Translations under genes and position numbers: made by a program | Origin: Dermacentor variabilis | Lineage: Eukaryota; Arthropoda; Arachnida; Ixodida; Ixodidae | Assembly (NCBI RefSeq): GCF_050947875.1 | Contig: NC_134569.1 | Coordinates: 204,966,127 to 205,030,126, forward strand | DNA length: 64,000 nt | Direction of reading: 5' to 3' | The notes under the pieces: generated by a model | Databases searched by the model: none | What the model was told of the DNA's origin: nothing | Seen by the model: only the letters and a program-made list of their open reading frames with translations | Shown here: positions 21,078-32,322 of the stretch, in pieces | How positions within the stretch are numbered: the first letter of the stretch is position 1 | Layout: every line of letters begins with the position of its first letter

Positions 21078-24000
21078 AAGGCGCAGCAGAATATATGTAG
21101 CGCTGAGTCATATCGAGTTAAGGCACACTCTGAACTGACTTTTAAGGGCATTCCGAGCGGTTTTTCGTTTATTACGCCGCCGTTACCCCGAGTTGTGCCG
21201 CCGCGCTCCAGCTGTTGCATTTCGTGTAGGGCTACTGACAGAGTGCGGTTTCCAGGTGGCACGATGGCCTCGACTGGAATAAACGCACACACCAAAGATT
21301 GAGTAAGCCTGAAAATATTTTATTTGCATTTTACAAGTATAACAAAAAGCACACGTCTACGCATCCACACAAACGCGGTTACATAGTCAAGAACATAGTC
21401 AAGAAATGGCTCATTAATAAGGGTAGCACAAACGCACAAGAAAGAAGACCTAAGCTACAAAACGTACAGTCGGCTGCTAAACATAACTTCCCTGTCACCG
21501 CGTGTCACTTTTATACAGCATCTTTAGAGCACTACCAGGCCGGGTAATTTGGCGAAAAGAACGCAACAGCTTACGGCCGTCAGCTGCCTCTTCCTTACGG
21601 GTGTCATAATTATCCTAATCTCCGCATCAACGTCGTGCAAGTCCGCATACAGGTATCTGTATCTGAACCACATGTGCCAGCTTAATACATGTGTAGTGAA
21701 ATTATGATAACCACTGCGTCTTATCAAACGTATTGGTTTTGCAAATGCGCATTACAGCTGACGGAACGACATACTGTAAGTGAAGCACAAGAGAAAAAGG
21801 ACAAAAGGAGGATGCAACACTTGAAGAAGAAGTGAAGAATTAGTAGGCGTACAGCAAACAAGCGATGACGGAGAACACACAATGATGCATCGAGTGTTCT
21901 GTGACATCGGTTTGCGTACTTACGGTGTTATGGAGATCAACGGCATAAAAACGTACCTTCAAGCGTATTCCGTCAACCTCCGCCGCATTCATTATGATAA
22001 TCAACGCCTAAACAAAATGAGGCACTATTTTTTGCCAAGAGTAGACCTCTTTACAGCAAGTCTGTGTAATGACTCGCAGACGAAACCAGCATGCTTTCGA
22101 AAATGTTTTACCGCCGTAGTATTCGAACGACAACGGCCAGGAAACACATCGATACCAATAGGCTGTCGGTTGTCGGTGGTTAATCAAGTACAAAAACCTT
22201 GACGCTATGTCTAAAAAGCAGCTTCAACAATCAAATTAAAAAAAAATCAACTGCCTATTTGCCTGAGGTAAAAAACATCCTTAGACACCTCGATTGTTTA
22301 TGTCAATGGTTTGTGTAAATTAAAAAAATCAGCATGTTCAGCGCCCCTAGCAGAGAAAGCACCAATTAAAGTATTCGACCAAATTACAGTAGCTCCACTT
22401 GCGCGCTTACGCTGAAACGTGCCTCGATTGATTTTTCGCCCTCTGTGGCCATTTGTTGAACTTGAGAGTGTGCGGGGCCTGGTACTAGCGTGTGTGACTG
22501 GGATCACTGCTCCTGCAAGGGGCGATGGCGAGCGATTACGAGCAAGGCTCGATGTCGTCTCCGCTGACAATGGTGGCGCGATTTCTCCGCGTCGAAGGGC
22601 CGCTCTCGTCGTCGGCGGAACCAAAGCATACGAAGAAAAACGAAGCGCCGCGCAAGACACATTGAGACGCCTCAATTTTCTTGTTTTTGTAACCCGCTGG
22701 CTGCCAGAGCAAGCTCGCGTTTTTCTCGCATGCGTTTTTTTTTTTTCATGTTGCCCGACCACCGCGCGGCGCACTTGGGCGCGCGTTCGTTTTTCTCTGG
22801 CCGAGTGGATTTTCGCCTGGCAGAGTTTTGGACGCCTTCTGGCTAGCAGGCGAGAAAAAGAAAATTGGTCGCTCGCCGCCATCACTGTTGGGACTCTACG
22901 AATTTCAACGCGTTCGCTTGAGGGCAACCTCTCCGGAAAGTCCTGTCTCGCCGGTGTAGTATACCGAGCCGTATGCGTATGGTTAACTGTGGATCAAGCG
23001 CCTCAGCTTTTCTTCGATATTCCTTCGATAGCCACATTAAGTGCCTAAATACGCATTAGATTCTGCCCAACATGCTTTCCTTTGAGTTTTTTTCATTTCT
23101 GTGACCCCGCCCCACAAAAGGAAAAATGCATTGCTGCGTTGCAGTGAATCCGCCTTTTGCGATGCATTGTGGCGTCATCGTGCGGTGGCCACGAGAAACA
23201 ATTTGGCAGGCGCTGCTGCGCGCCGCGACAGCCGCCCCACGCGAGACTCGCGACCGAACAAGCAGCATGTGACACAAGACCGAGACAACGCGTACGCGCC
23301 GTCATATTTTGTCATGTCAGCTAGCCATTGAGCCCACTGGTGCATGCTTTGCACCCGGAGGTTTTTTCAGCGTGACGAGCGGCTGGAAGAAGAGCTTCGG
23401 AAACGCTTTACAAGCTCCTCCTTTGCCTGAAACCGCAGCGCCTGGGGCGTATAATGATTGAATAATAAAACAGCATGTGTACGCACACGAACTCATGACT
23501 CGAACAGGCCATGAGGTGTAGTTCTTAGGGCAAATTTCACGTTTCACCAACGACTGCATGCGGGCCTAGCACATGGCACACCATAAATGGCGTGCCATTA
23601 TGCTGGGCGTACATACAGACACAGGCAGTGAGGAGGCCAACAGAATGCCAACTTGCTTACGTTATTTACCCACATAAAGTGTGTACATCTGCAAAAAAAA
23701 TTGGTCAGAATGTCCAAAATCGGTGATACCCCGTTTGTGGGGCGCTTGTCTTCCTCTGAGAACGCGCCGCGGTACGAACATAGCGGCCGACCGCCTCCTT
23801 ATTTTTTGAACTGGTACGTGTAAACAAACAGCGTTGGTATTGTCACGTAGTAGTGACGGCAAAGAACACAGTAGCAATACTGTGAATGACGAAACTAAAT
23901 TTTATTGGCCGAACCTGTGCCCACCAAAACAGACTACACTTAAAGCACGACGATAGCGGCGAACACAGTCGGCGATCGTCGAAATCTGTTCAGCGCAATC

Positions 24001-24423
24001 AGCGGGTCAAGCGCGTCAGCTTTTATAGAAGAGCTATCGAACGTTCGAGAGTAAACGCTGGTGCCTGCGTGTCTTCCAGAAAGGTCTACACCATTCGCGT
24101 CGCGCATACATGCAATCAGGGGCGCGATCGGAGATTGTTGTTCGATACGCGTTCTGTTCGGTTGCTACAACATCAGAAACTTGCAGTATGCAAAATTTGC
24201 GAAAACGAGGTGGAGAGAGCAGCCAATCGGCAAGCGGTGCACTCCCGGGAAGTTTTCGTCCCTCGTTTGTCGTCTGCTTGCAGACAGTACACTACAAAAC
24301 GAAATGTTTCTCGTCTTCCAATGGATGAAATCTTTATCTAAATATGAATTTTTTTCTTGTGAAGCTTCAACACGTTTTCAAATAGTAGAAGGTGTGACTA
24401 CTACAATTTATTATTTGTTTCTA
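21078..24423. other. Gene-poor stretch; no feature recognised
   Basis: The block 22298-23048 is GC-rich and has 209-codon frames on both strands overlapping for about 500 bp; neither shows domain motifs. ACATAGTCAAGA is repeated in tandem near 21380-21402. Frames at 23886-24435 likewise have no recognisable motif. The GC-rich blocks at 22.4-23.3 kb could be the CpG-rich ends of a mobile element or a promoter. Confidence 0.35.
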
Positions 24424-24460
24424 GGGCGTTTCTAGGTGGTGTCACCACCTAGAAACGCTC
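24424..24460. repeat. 37-bp palindrome at a LINE junction
   Basis: GGGCGTTTCTAGGTGGTG, one central base, then CACCACCTAGAAACGCTC: 17 of 18 positions pair. The right arm runs directly into the LINE fragment below, so the palindrome marks its 5' edge. Confidence 0.85.
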
Positions 24461-24898
24461 TTATCTCACCGTGTGTCTGCTCCCACCCCCTTCACCTTAC
24501 TAGGGCGGAGGAAGTTGGGCTTAGGAGGCTTCGGGCCGGGGTGGCCCTTACACCGGCTCTTATCTCAAGGTGGAACTGGTCGCATTTACCACTGGGTGCT
24601 ACGTGTCCATACTGTTCCGTTCCTGTGATGGAAGCAGATGCATACCACCTAATATGGACATGTACTGGTTTAAAATCGGAACGCTCGCGTCTCCTTCTGC
24701 AAGCCGGCCTCCGCTACAGTGTGACAACCAGCTATGACCGCTGGATACATGACAACAGATTCCACAAAACACTGCTTCAATTCATACACAACACAGGCCT
24801 CACAGCACACATATAATACACATATACGCATCAATAATTAAGCCTCAAGGGCAAGTCTTTATCGCACTAAAAAAAGAAAAAGAAAAGGAAAAATAAAC
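24443..24898 (+). mobile_element. 5'-truncated LINE with A-rich tail, nested in a Harbinger copy
   Basis: A frame at 24436-24816 reads as the last part of an RNase H-bearing LINE ORF2. It has LTRAEEVGLRRLRAGVALTP, then the Cys/His motif CPYCSVPVMEADAYHLIWTC, and ends LLQFIHNTGLTAHI. The 3' UTR ends in an A-rich tail (24869-24898). The tail abuts the interrupted Harbinger transposase exon on the minus strand, so the LINE inserted into that element. It is 5'-truncated, which is usual for target-primed reverse transcription. Confidence 0.8.
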
Positions 24899-25440
24899 AA
24901 CGGGAACCGTGGCGCACTTATCAAGAGGTAACAACAACGTTCGAATGGCTCGCTGGCACCCGATGATAGGGTCGATTTCACTGCACAACCTACGCACTAT
25001 TTTCTTCGAGAAACGAAAGCGACGCCGGAATTCGCTTTCTGCCATTTCTTCAAACGCGCTTCGCAGCTCCACTCTCTCTTCTTCATCGTCGAGCAACGCC
25101 AGCGCAACAAGCGAAGTTCCCAACGGAAGCGCCATTTTCTCGAATTAAACTATGGATTGGATCCAAACGTGCCATTCTACAGCCGCAGAGGCCGGTTGGA
25201 TCCAATCCACCAGACACGCCATGCGAGGCCGGTCTCGTAACGGAGCGTATGATCGCTCCAAACTTTCCAACTCCGAGTCGGGTTCGGCGCCTAGCAGACG
25301 ACGTGCTCGGTTGCACGATAATTGACAGGAGCGTGTCGTCATTTTGACGTCACCAAAAACGTGACCGCGCCCAGCGGCTGGCGACGTCACGCGGAGTAGG
25401 CCAATCGCGCGCACCGGTAACCGAACGAACAACAACTACA
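24899..25440 (-). pseudogene. PIF/Harbinger transposase first exon and 5' end, interrupted
   Basis: On the minus strand, a frame starting at 25135 reads as the N-terminal helical region of a HARBI1-like transposase: VELRSAFEEMAESEFRRRF, FSKKIVRRLCSEIDPIIGCQ and then PLDKCATV, where it is cut by the LINE tail. Sequence upstream (25136-25440) is GC-rich and matches, in the same orientation, 27140-27480, so it belongs to the element's 5' end. No catalytic domain is left. Confidence 0.75.
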
Positions 25441-27040
25441 ACCAGCTTTTTTTTTTTTTTTGCTTAAACACTTTTTCACAGTTATCTTGCATTTCACAGT
25501 TATCTTGCACGTGCACGTGGCTGGCCACGTGCACGTGCTTTGTAAGCGGTCGTTTATTCTTTTTTGTTAAGTGAATGCTCATGATCACATAAAACTTCAT
25601 TAGTCATGTCAACGACTACAAATCTTCACATCTAAATGCAGGCACTCGCGGACGGTTTCGCCAGTCTGACTGTGGTGTTCCAGAATAAATCGCCAGAAGC
25701 AGGATTCGTGAAAGTTTGATGAATTAATCTTTAATTCTGTACGCCTTCATTAACGGTGAATATGACAGGATTGTTTTGAACGACCTCATATCTCTGCAAA
25801 TAAAGAGGCTTGTGGCGCTACAGAATCACATGCATTTGAAGCCACAGGCATTTTCCTTCATCATATTGCCCACAGTTATGTTACAGTAGTCGCTTAACGT
25901 TGTGTTCGGAGGCTTGCTCGAGCAAAGTTTCATCTACAGCAAGATGTAACGTTCATAACCTTTCGCAGATACTGCAATATAATGTTTATGATGCACATGT
26001 GATCGTGTACGTATGTCGCTGTTTTACTTTGGCTTGATGCTATGCTCACCCGGCCGTGCCTAATTGTCAAGCCGTCTGCTTCTCTGCGGAAGATTTCAAT
26101 TATGCCTTTGAGTGTAGTACAGCCGTTCGAAATAGCATTTTGTGGATTTTGTTGCACCTTTTCATGCAGCGAATTGCGGGCGATACAATTCACGGACAAC
26201 ACTTTCCGTAACTCCGAAGATTCCACCTACGAGTTGCTTCATGTAAAACGATTCAGATGTCGCTGCTGCGTGGCGTCGTCTTCAATAAATACACGCTTTC
26301 ATTGTACAGAAGGCAAAATCACAGTCGTGAGGTTGTTCATCACAGTCTGTAGCGCATATTTCGAAGGGAAGCACAACAATATTTCCAGTACAATTGGTTT
26401 TAAACCTGCATTAAGTGCATCCCTGCAAGCTTCCGTCGAAGTACTTGTCAATTCTCAAGCTGATTTGGTTGGAGAACTTCGCTTTTTCATCACATCTCTT
26501 GGCTTCGAGATGTGCTCGTGAAGACCGATGGTATATATAAGTCGTGGAATCACGCTTTGAACAAGCGTCCACGTTTCCAGTGAGGAAACAATGTATATGT
26601 ATATGTGTTCTAAAGAATTAAAATATAGACCGCCGTCCTCAACATGACGTTCACACAAGTCGGACTTATCTGGGGCGAATTCTTTCTTTCGGCGGAGCAT
26701 GTGTTTCCATATTTAAACCTCTCTGCCATCGTCGTGGTGAGAAAATATAGTGGCCATCAGTGTCACGCTGCATATGGCCGCTCGAGCCGCCATGCGCAAA
26801 GCAAAACTTCACAAGAAACTTCTTCCTGTGATGAGACGCTGAAACGCGTCTGCGCGAAACTTTTCACTGGAAGAAACCGCCGCACATCACACGACATCAA
26901 CATCATGACAACAGCACCACCAAAATAAAAAAAAAGAAATGAAAGCAGAAGCAAAACCAGAAGGGGTAGAAGCGACGAAAGACGCGATCGCAGTGCCGCT
27001 AGTTCGCGTCACCACCACTTCGGCCACCTCCCGAGCGGAG
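25441..27040. other. No gene recognised
   Basis: Starts with a T15 run and a short CACGTGCACGTGGC/GCCACGTGCACGTG palindrome (25506-25536, containing E-boxes). Antiparallel frames of 98 and 159 codons at 25930-26521 show no domain motif I can name. Confidence 0.35.
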
Positions 27041-27480
27041 CTGTGAAACTGAAGTATATCTAAGAACATTGGGAATTCAGTTTCTGCCATTGCTTCAAAC
27101 GCGTTTCGCACCGCCACCCGCTCTCCTCCTTCCTCCAGAAACGCCAGCGCAACAACCTAAGTTCCCAACAGAAGCGCCACTTCCATGAATGAAAGTATGA
27201 ATTCGATCCAAAGGTGCCATGCCGCAGCCGCCGGTTGTATCCAATCCAATCCACCACACGCGCCATGCGAAGTCGCATGATCGCTCCAAACTTCCCAGCT
27301 CCCGTGGGGTTCGGCGCCTAGCAGACGAAATGCTCGGTGGCAGCATGAATGACCAGAGCGTGTCGTCATTCTGACGTCATCAAAAACGTGGCCGCGCCCC
27401 GCGGCTGGCGACGTCGGCGCGGAGTCGGCCAATCGCGCGCGCCGGTAACCGAACGAACGCGTCGAACAACTATCTCCGAT
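27041..27480 (-). pseudogene. PIF/Harbinger 5' end, second copy
   Basis: On the minus strand RNAFEAMAETEF (about 27110-27075) corresponds to RSAFEEMAESEF of the copy at 24.9-25.1 kb, but the helical domain is truncated right after. Upstream, 27160-27480 aligns with 25135-25440 nearly base for base, for example GGTTCGGCGCCTAGCAGACG at 27308 and 25279. The two copies lie in direct orientation about 2 kb apart and are independent insertions or a segmental duplication. Confidence 0.7.
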
Positions 27481-27928
27481 CGCACTCCAGATTACACAAG
27501 GGTCGGCGACGACACGGAGCCGATGGAACGATCGATAATATTCGAGAAACTTCCGATACACGCGGGCGCGTCCCGCGCTGAGCGATAACATTTGTTTGGG
27601 GGTGAAAAGCGGTCACCCGAAAAAGATAAACAATACACGTGTCAGTATGAAGTTCAGGGGTGCGATCTTGTACGCGTTCCAAAATAGAACGGAGGCGGTC
27701 CGTTCCATCGAGCCCCACACGATCGCTCAACTTGAACCGCGACGACCGCCATGGCGTCAATGGTCACGTGAGCCGTGACATCTTGCTGCTGTCAATCATT
27801 CCGTGTCGTCTGCTAACGGACGAACGCCCCGGAACGGACGCAGAGGCCGTCCGAATCGATGGAACGGATTTGAACGGCTACCAGACGGCTTGGATTGGAT
27901 TAGAACGTAAGCGCTTGGGACAGTTAGC
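27481..27928. other. GC-rich 5' flank of a Harbinger copy
   Basis: No protein recognised. It carries GGAACGGACGC/GTCCGAATCGATGGAACGG motifs and TTGGATTGGATTAGAACG just before the transposase-like frame, resembling TTGGATCCAATCC at 25.15-25.2 kb, so it is probably the 5' end of the Harbinger copy that follows. Confidence 0.4.
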
Positions 27929-29691
27929 ATGTTTCGTATCCGGTTCAATCCGATTCCGCGCTACCAACAGTTGGAGAACACGGCGTTTGTTTTCTCTGCC
28001 GTGCCTTTTCGTGTTGCCTGTGCGGCTGCTGCAGTCGCGCTGAGACGACGACTCGAGGTAGATGATGCATTTGAAGACGTGACGGAAGAAGAGTTCCGGC
28101 AGTATTTTAGTCTGTCCAAACGAACAGTGCGTAGCTTGTGCGACGAGCTTGACCCTATCATTGGATGCCAGTGAGCCAGTGGCCTTTCCACCGAAAGCAA
28201 GGTGTTGTGCGTGCTGCGATTCTTCGGCACCGGAAGCTTCCAAAGGAGCGTTGGTCACGTGGAGCACCTATGCATGGCACAGTCGGCCGTGAGCAGCACC
28301 ATTCACGAAGTGACGGAGGCCATCATTTCCGTGTCTGCCCGGAGAAAGTTGGTGGACTTTCCTTTCGCACCGTCTGCCAAGGATGAGGCAAAGGCGGCGT
28401 TTGCGCGACGCGGCGCCATTCCAGGCGTGCTAGCGTGCGTCGACGGCACGTTGATCGCCATCATGAAGCCAGAGGGACTCAGCCCGGCCGACACGGCGAG
28501 CTTCATGTCGAGAAAAGGTTATTACGCCCTAAATTTGATGGTCGTAAGTACCGTTGGAATGTTTTACTTCAGACTGTGGTCGCCATTTTTACTCGCACAT
28601 AGTAGGAATAGTTCAGTTTAATGTCCAAGCTGGCATAACTAGTAATGTAACGATTAAAAGAGGACATGCGGGCAACGGTTTACGAACTCGTTGAAGTCAG
28701 ACATGTCGGGAGTAATGATGAGTGCCATGTGTTTGTGTGCATAATCCGTCTGCCATACCAAAATTTTGTTTTAAATGGGCAGCAGTCGTAGCAGAAATGA
28801 ATACACTGTAGGCAAGACACGATGGAAGCTTTTTGAACACGGAAGTACTTACATCCATTGCATGGGCTGGCTTTGGCTTGTATGGGTGTTCTTGCGCAAT
28901 ATCGGGCCTCAAGTTTTCATTTAGCTATCAATTAGTGCGAACCATAGGCGTCCACACAAGGGGGGGGCACATTGCCCCCCCCCCCCCAATTGCAAGACCC
29001 GGTCTTCTACCAGTGTACATGTATTCTTTTCTGCATATGAATGGCAAAACGGATTTTGAGCATATCTGCAGCGCTATTTTGTATTGCTCCCTATTGCAGG
29101 TGTTCAACGCGGAACTTCGCATTCTTGTTGTGGACCCCCGGTTCCCTGGTTCGTGCCACGACTCTTGGGTGTGGCAGCATAACCCACTGCGTGCACGCCT
29201 AGCCGCACAACTGGAGCCTGGCGAGTATCTGCTTGTTTAGTATTCGTAATGCGTACCCCTAACTAGGGCAGAGCACTCAGCTGTCACTTTCCGTAATAGG
29301 AGACTCAGGATATCCCCTCGAGCCATGGCTGCTTGTTCCAGTACCTGGCAGCCACGCCGGCACCACCTCTGAAGGCCACTACAACCGAGAGCACGCATCC
29401 ATGCGCAGTGTTGTCGAGAGATGTATCTGTGTGTTGAAAAGCAAGTTCCTATGTTTGCAGCACTTTCGGACACTGCTATACAGCCCCGATAGAGCAGCGC
29501 GAATCATTTATACATGCGTTGCTCTCCATAACATTGCCTTGGACGCGGGCGACTGGACATTGGACGATTATGGTGGGGAAGTGCCACCAGCTGAGGAGCC
29601 AGAGGAGCTAGGAGACATCCAGGTGCTGGCACCACACGACGTGTTCCTCAGAGGAAGGCAGCAGCGCAGCGCCGTTGTCAACCTTTTCTGA
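27929..29691 (+). pseudogene. PIF/Harbinger transposase, nearly full but stop-bearing
   Basis: Exon 1 (27929-28543) reads DAFEDVTEEEFRQYFSLSK, VRSLCDELDPIIGCQ, an in-frame TGA (28172-28174), then VLCVLRFFGTGSFQRSVGH and CVDGTLIAIMKP with the first catalytic Asp. The donor GTAAGT is at 28544 and the acceptor CAG ends at 29099 (556-base intron). Exon 2 gives ELRILVVDPRFPGSCHDSW. A 65-base GT..AG segment (29235-29299) interrupts GEYLL/GDSGYPLEP with a one-base frame discrepancy. The last block has RSVVERCICVLKSKF (catalytic Glu) and ends at 29691. All three DDE residues are kept, but the TGA and the frame problem make a functional enzyme unlikely. Known members nick and join DNA at 3-bp TWA targets. 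Confidence 0.85.
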
Positions 29692-30022
29692 AGGAGACAG
29701 GAATGGTGAGTTTTCATAATACATAATTTATTTATACAAATTGCAGTGCCATTAGGCTATCACAGGGCTATGTTTGTACAGCGAAAATGCATTAAAATTT
29801 GTATACACAACAAGTGCACCTCCCTACGGATTGTCAATGTTCCAAATCCACACATCCGACAGTTTATCATAATTTAAACACAAACGAAGTACACTTATAC
29901 AAAGATTCCTTTAAATAGAATGCCACAGCCGTGGACTCTGAAACAATTGTACCCTCGTCACTATGCAAGAGTCTCCAAGGCTGCCACTTATTAACAGCAT
30001 TACTCGTGAAGCAGTCGTAAGG
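29692..30022. other. Spacer between two Harbinger copies
   Basis: AT-rich 3' flank of the transposase pseudogene. No gene recognised. A terminal inverted repeat for this copy was not located. Confidence 0.3.
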
Positions 30023-30625
30023 CAATCCGATTCCGCGCTCCCAACAGTTGGAGAACTCGGCGTTTGTTTTCTCTGCCGTGCCTTTTCGTGTCGCCTCTGC
30101 GGCTACTGCAGTCGCTTAGAGACGACGACTCGAAGTAGATGATGCATTTGAAGACTTGAAGGAAGAAGAGTTCCGGCAGTATTTTCGTCTGTCGAAACGA
30201 ACAGTGCGTAGCTTGTGCGACGAGCTTGACCCTGTCATTGGATGCCAGTGAGCCAGTGGCCTTTCATCAGAAAGGAAGGTGTTGTGCGCGCTGCGATTCT
30301 TCGGCACCGGAAGCTTCCAGAGGAGCGTTGGTCGGCCTCCGCTCCTCTGGAAGCTTCCGGAATGACAGACGGATTACGCACACAAACACATGGCACTCAT
30401 CATTACCCCCGACATGTCTGACTTCAACGAGTTCGTAAACCGTTCCCCGCATGTCCTCTTTTAATCGTTACATTACTAGTTATGCCAGCTTGGACATTAA
30501 ACTGAACTATTCCTACTATGGGCGAGTAAAAATGGCGACCACAGTCTGAAGTAAAACATTCCAATGGTACTTACGACCATGAGATTTAGGGCGTAATAAC
30601 CATTTGTCGACATGAAGCTCGTTCA
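30023..30625. pseudogene. Rearranged Harbinger copy: exon 1 joined to an inverted intron
   Basis: From 30023 to about 30327 the sequence matches 27945-28250 of the neighbouring copy in direct orientation, including the same TGA after GCQ. From about 30340 to 30620 it matches the same neighbour in reverse, from about 28765 back to 28500, covering exon 1's end and the first part of the intron. A 21-bp perfect inverted repeat (30307-30327 and 30340-30360) marks the turn point. The copy has no catalytic domain and several stops. Confidence 0.8.
30307..30360. repeat. 21-bp perfect inverted repeat at the inversion junction
   Basis: Left arm CCGGAAGCTTCCAGAGGAGCG (30307-30327) and right arm (30340-30360) are exact reverse complements with a 12-base loop. 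It is formed by the same exon segment present in both orientations. Confidence 0.9.
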
Positions 30626-32322
30626 TGCCCGTTCATCTGTGAAGAACTGCATTTGCTGCTGCTCCCAAGCTAGCATTGTTTTGTGCAATATGCACATCAC
30701 AAAGTGCTTCTTTCCTCATGTAACATTAGAAATACGACGTTACAACAGCTTGTATGTGTTGTGTGCATCCTGTGATATGCCACTTCCTGTAGATGCAGCA
30801 GTTGTTACTTTCTACTCATGTCCAAACATGTGTTTGTTTTGCCATAGTTGGTGGTTACAGTAATGGGAAATTGGCACAACGTACTTCTTTCCTAGTGCAA
30901 TATGAAACACGGTAGCAACTTGAAAGTGCAGCCTTTTCTTTAAATATCACATGAAATATGAAATGGAAATATCCCTTGACCCATCATAGTCATGACAGAC
31001 TTGATGGAAGCAGTACATATGATTGGCACTCTGTGCTCATGGTCTTTAAATATCTTTAAATATCACATGAAATATGAAATGGAAACATTCCTTGACCCAT
31101 CATAGTCATGACAGACTTGATGGAAGCAGTACATATGATTGGCACTCTGTGCTCATGGTCACCATCAGCAAAAGGGGCGCAAAATTTTCATAAAACACAC
31201 CAGAATGAAGGCAACCGCCGCATCCTCCGCATTCGGACGCTCAGTGTACATTGGTAGGAGCGAGGCAATATGGTTGCTAGCCATCTCTTGTGCTAGGTGT
31301 ATCAAAACTTCTGTGCAAGCATGAATACGCAGACGAGGCAAGCAAGTAAAGCGTAAAGAATGCGGATTCAAACACAAACAAAATGTAACGCTGAGTGTAG
31401 TGACAACATTACACTCGTCACATCATGTCCAAATGGGTAGCCATAAATTAACGTAAAAGCGCAAAAAATAGATAGGTCAACTTTAACACACTCTATGATG
31501 ACTAGTACATCACAAACCTTGTAATACAACATGCTTCAGGTAGCAAAGCATCTGACAAAATTGCAACATCAGCATCACACAATTCGTTTTCACCACGGCA
31601 CATAAAATTTGCAGTTACATTTAGGTGACCTTGCAAGAAAGTATGACTTTCACAGGTATGTCCGTTCCCTTGTCAGTGTTATGAGTTACTGACTAGAAGC
31701 ATTCATTTCTCGGCAGCAATTGTAGTGCGATGCTAAACAACAGGTGAATCATAATTGTAAAAAGGTGAGTGCACTTGCCAGCTGTGATGAAACATGTTAC
31801 ATAAAACATGAATAATTGGCTCTACAATCTCACAGCACCCATAAAGTGTCACATGTGAAAGTTATGCTTGCAGTGACTCCCTAGGAACGAAGACTAGAGG
31901 AAACCAATCAGTGGCGTGGTGCAATGATGATGGTCATTTTCATTTGTGAAACTATGCAACTTAAAGAGTGACTAGTTTGGTGCTCTGAAAAAAGAGCACA
32001 TTGTAGTTGTTGCACCTTAGCCTCACTGTGCCGAAATGAAAATATCACAGTGCAAACACTATGTAGTAACGCTTCGTAATGAGTGTAGTAAGCTACAGCA
32101 CAGTGAAGCAATATAAATATCACAGTACAAAACCCATACACAGAAATCGACAACTATTTGTAATGATTCCAGTGTGAATGACTAGGCGCCTTCGAAATGT
32201 GTAAATAAAGAAAGCACGCTGGCATTGCAGCTGGATAAGCATAAATAGAAAGAGGCAAATACTACAGAACAAAAATGGGTGCATGCATTACACCTTTCAA
32301 CCAAAAAATCCTCCTGTATTGC
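30626..32322. other. AT-rich, no gene recognised
   Basis: Apart from the tandem duplication at 30938-31160 nothing is identified. It lies between the rearranged Harbinger copy and the minus-strand multi-exon gene remnant and may hold that gene's 3' flank. Confidence 0.35.
30938..31160. repeat. Tandem duplication, 116-bp unit
   Basis: The unit starting CTTTAAATATCACATGAAAT at 30938 recurs at 31054 and runs to CTCATGGTC. The two copies differ at very few positions (for example AAATATCCC against AAACATTCC), so the duplication is recent. Confidence 0.92.

Noticed and set aside
22298..23048. Two overlapping 209-codon frames on opposite strands in a GC-rich block
   Set aside because: No domain motif, no conserved pattern, and high GC reduces stop codons on both strands; likely chance.
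26042..26521. 159-codon plus-strand frame
   Set aside because: Overlaps an antisense frame, no motif, AT/GC pattern unlike coding DNA; kept as unassigned.
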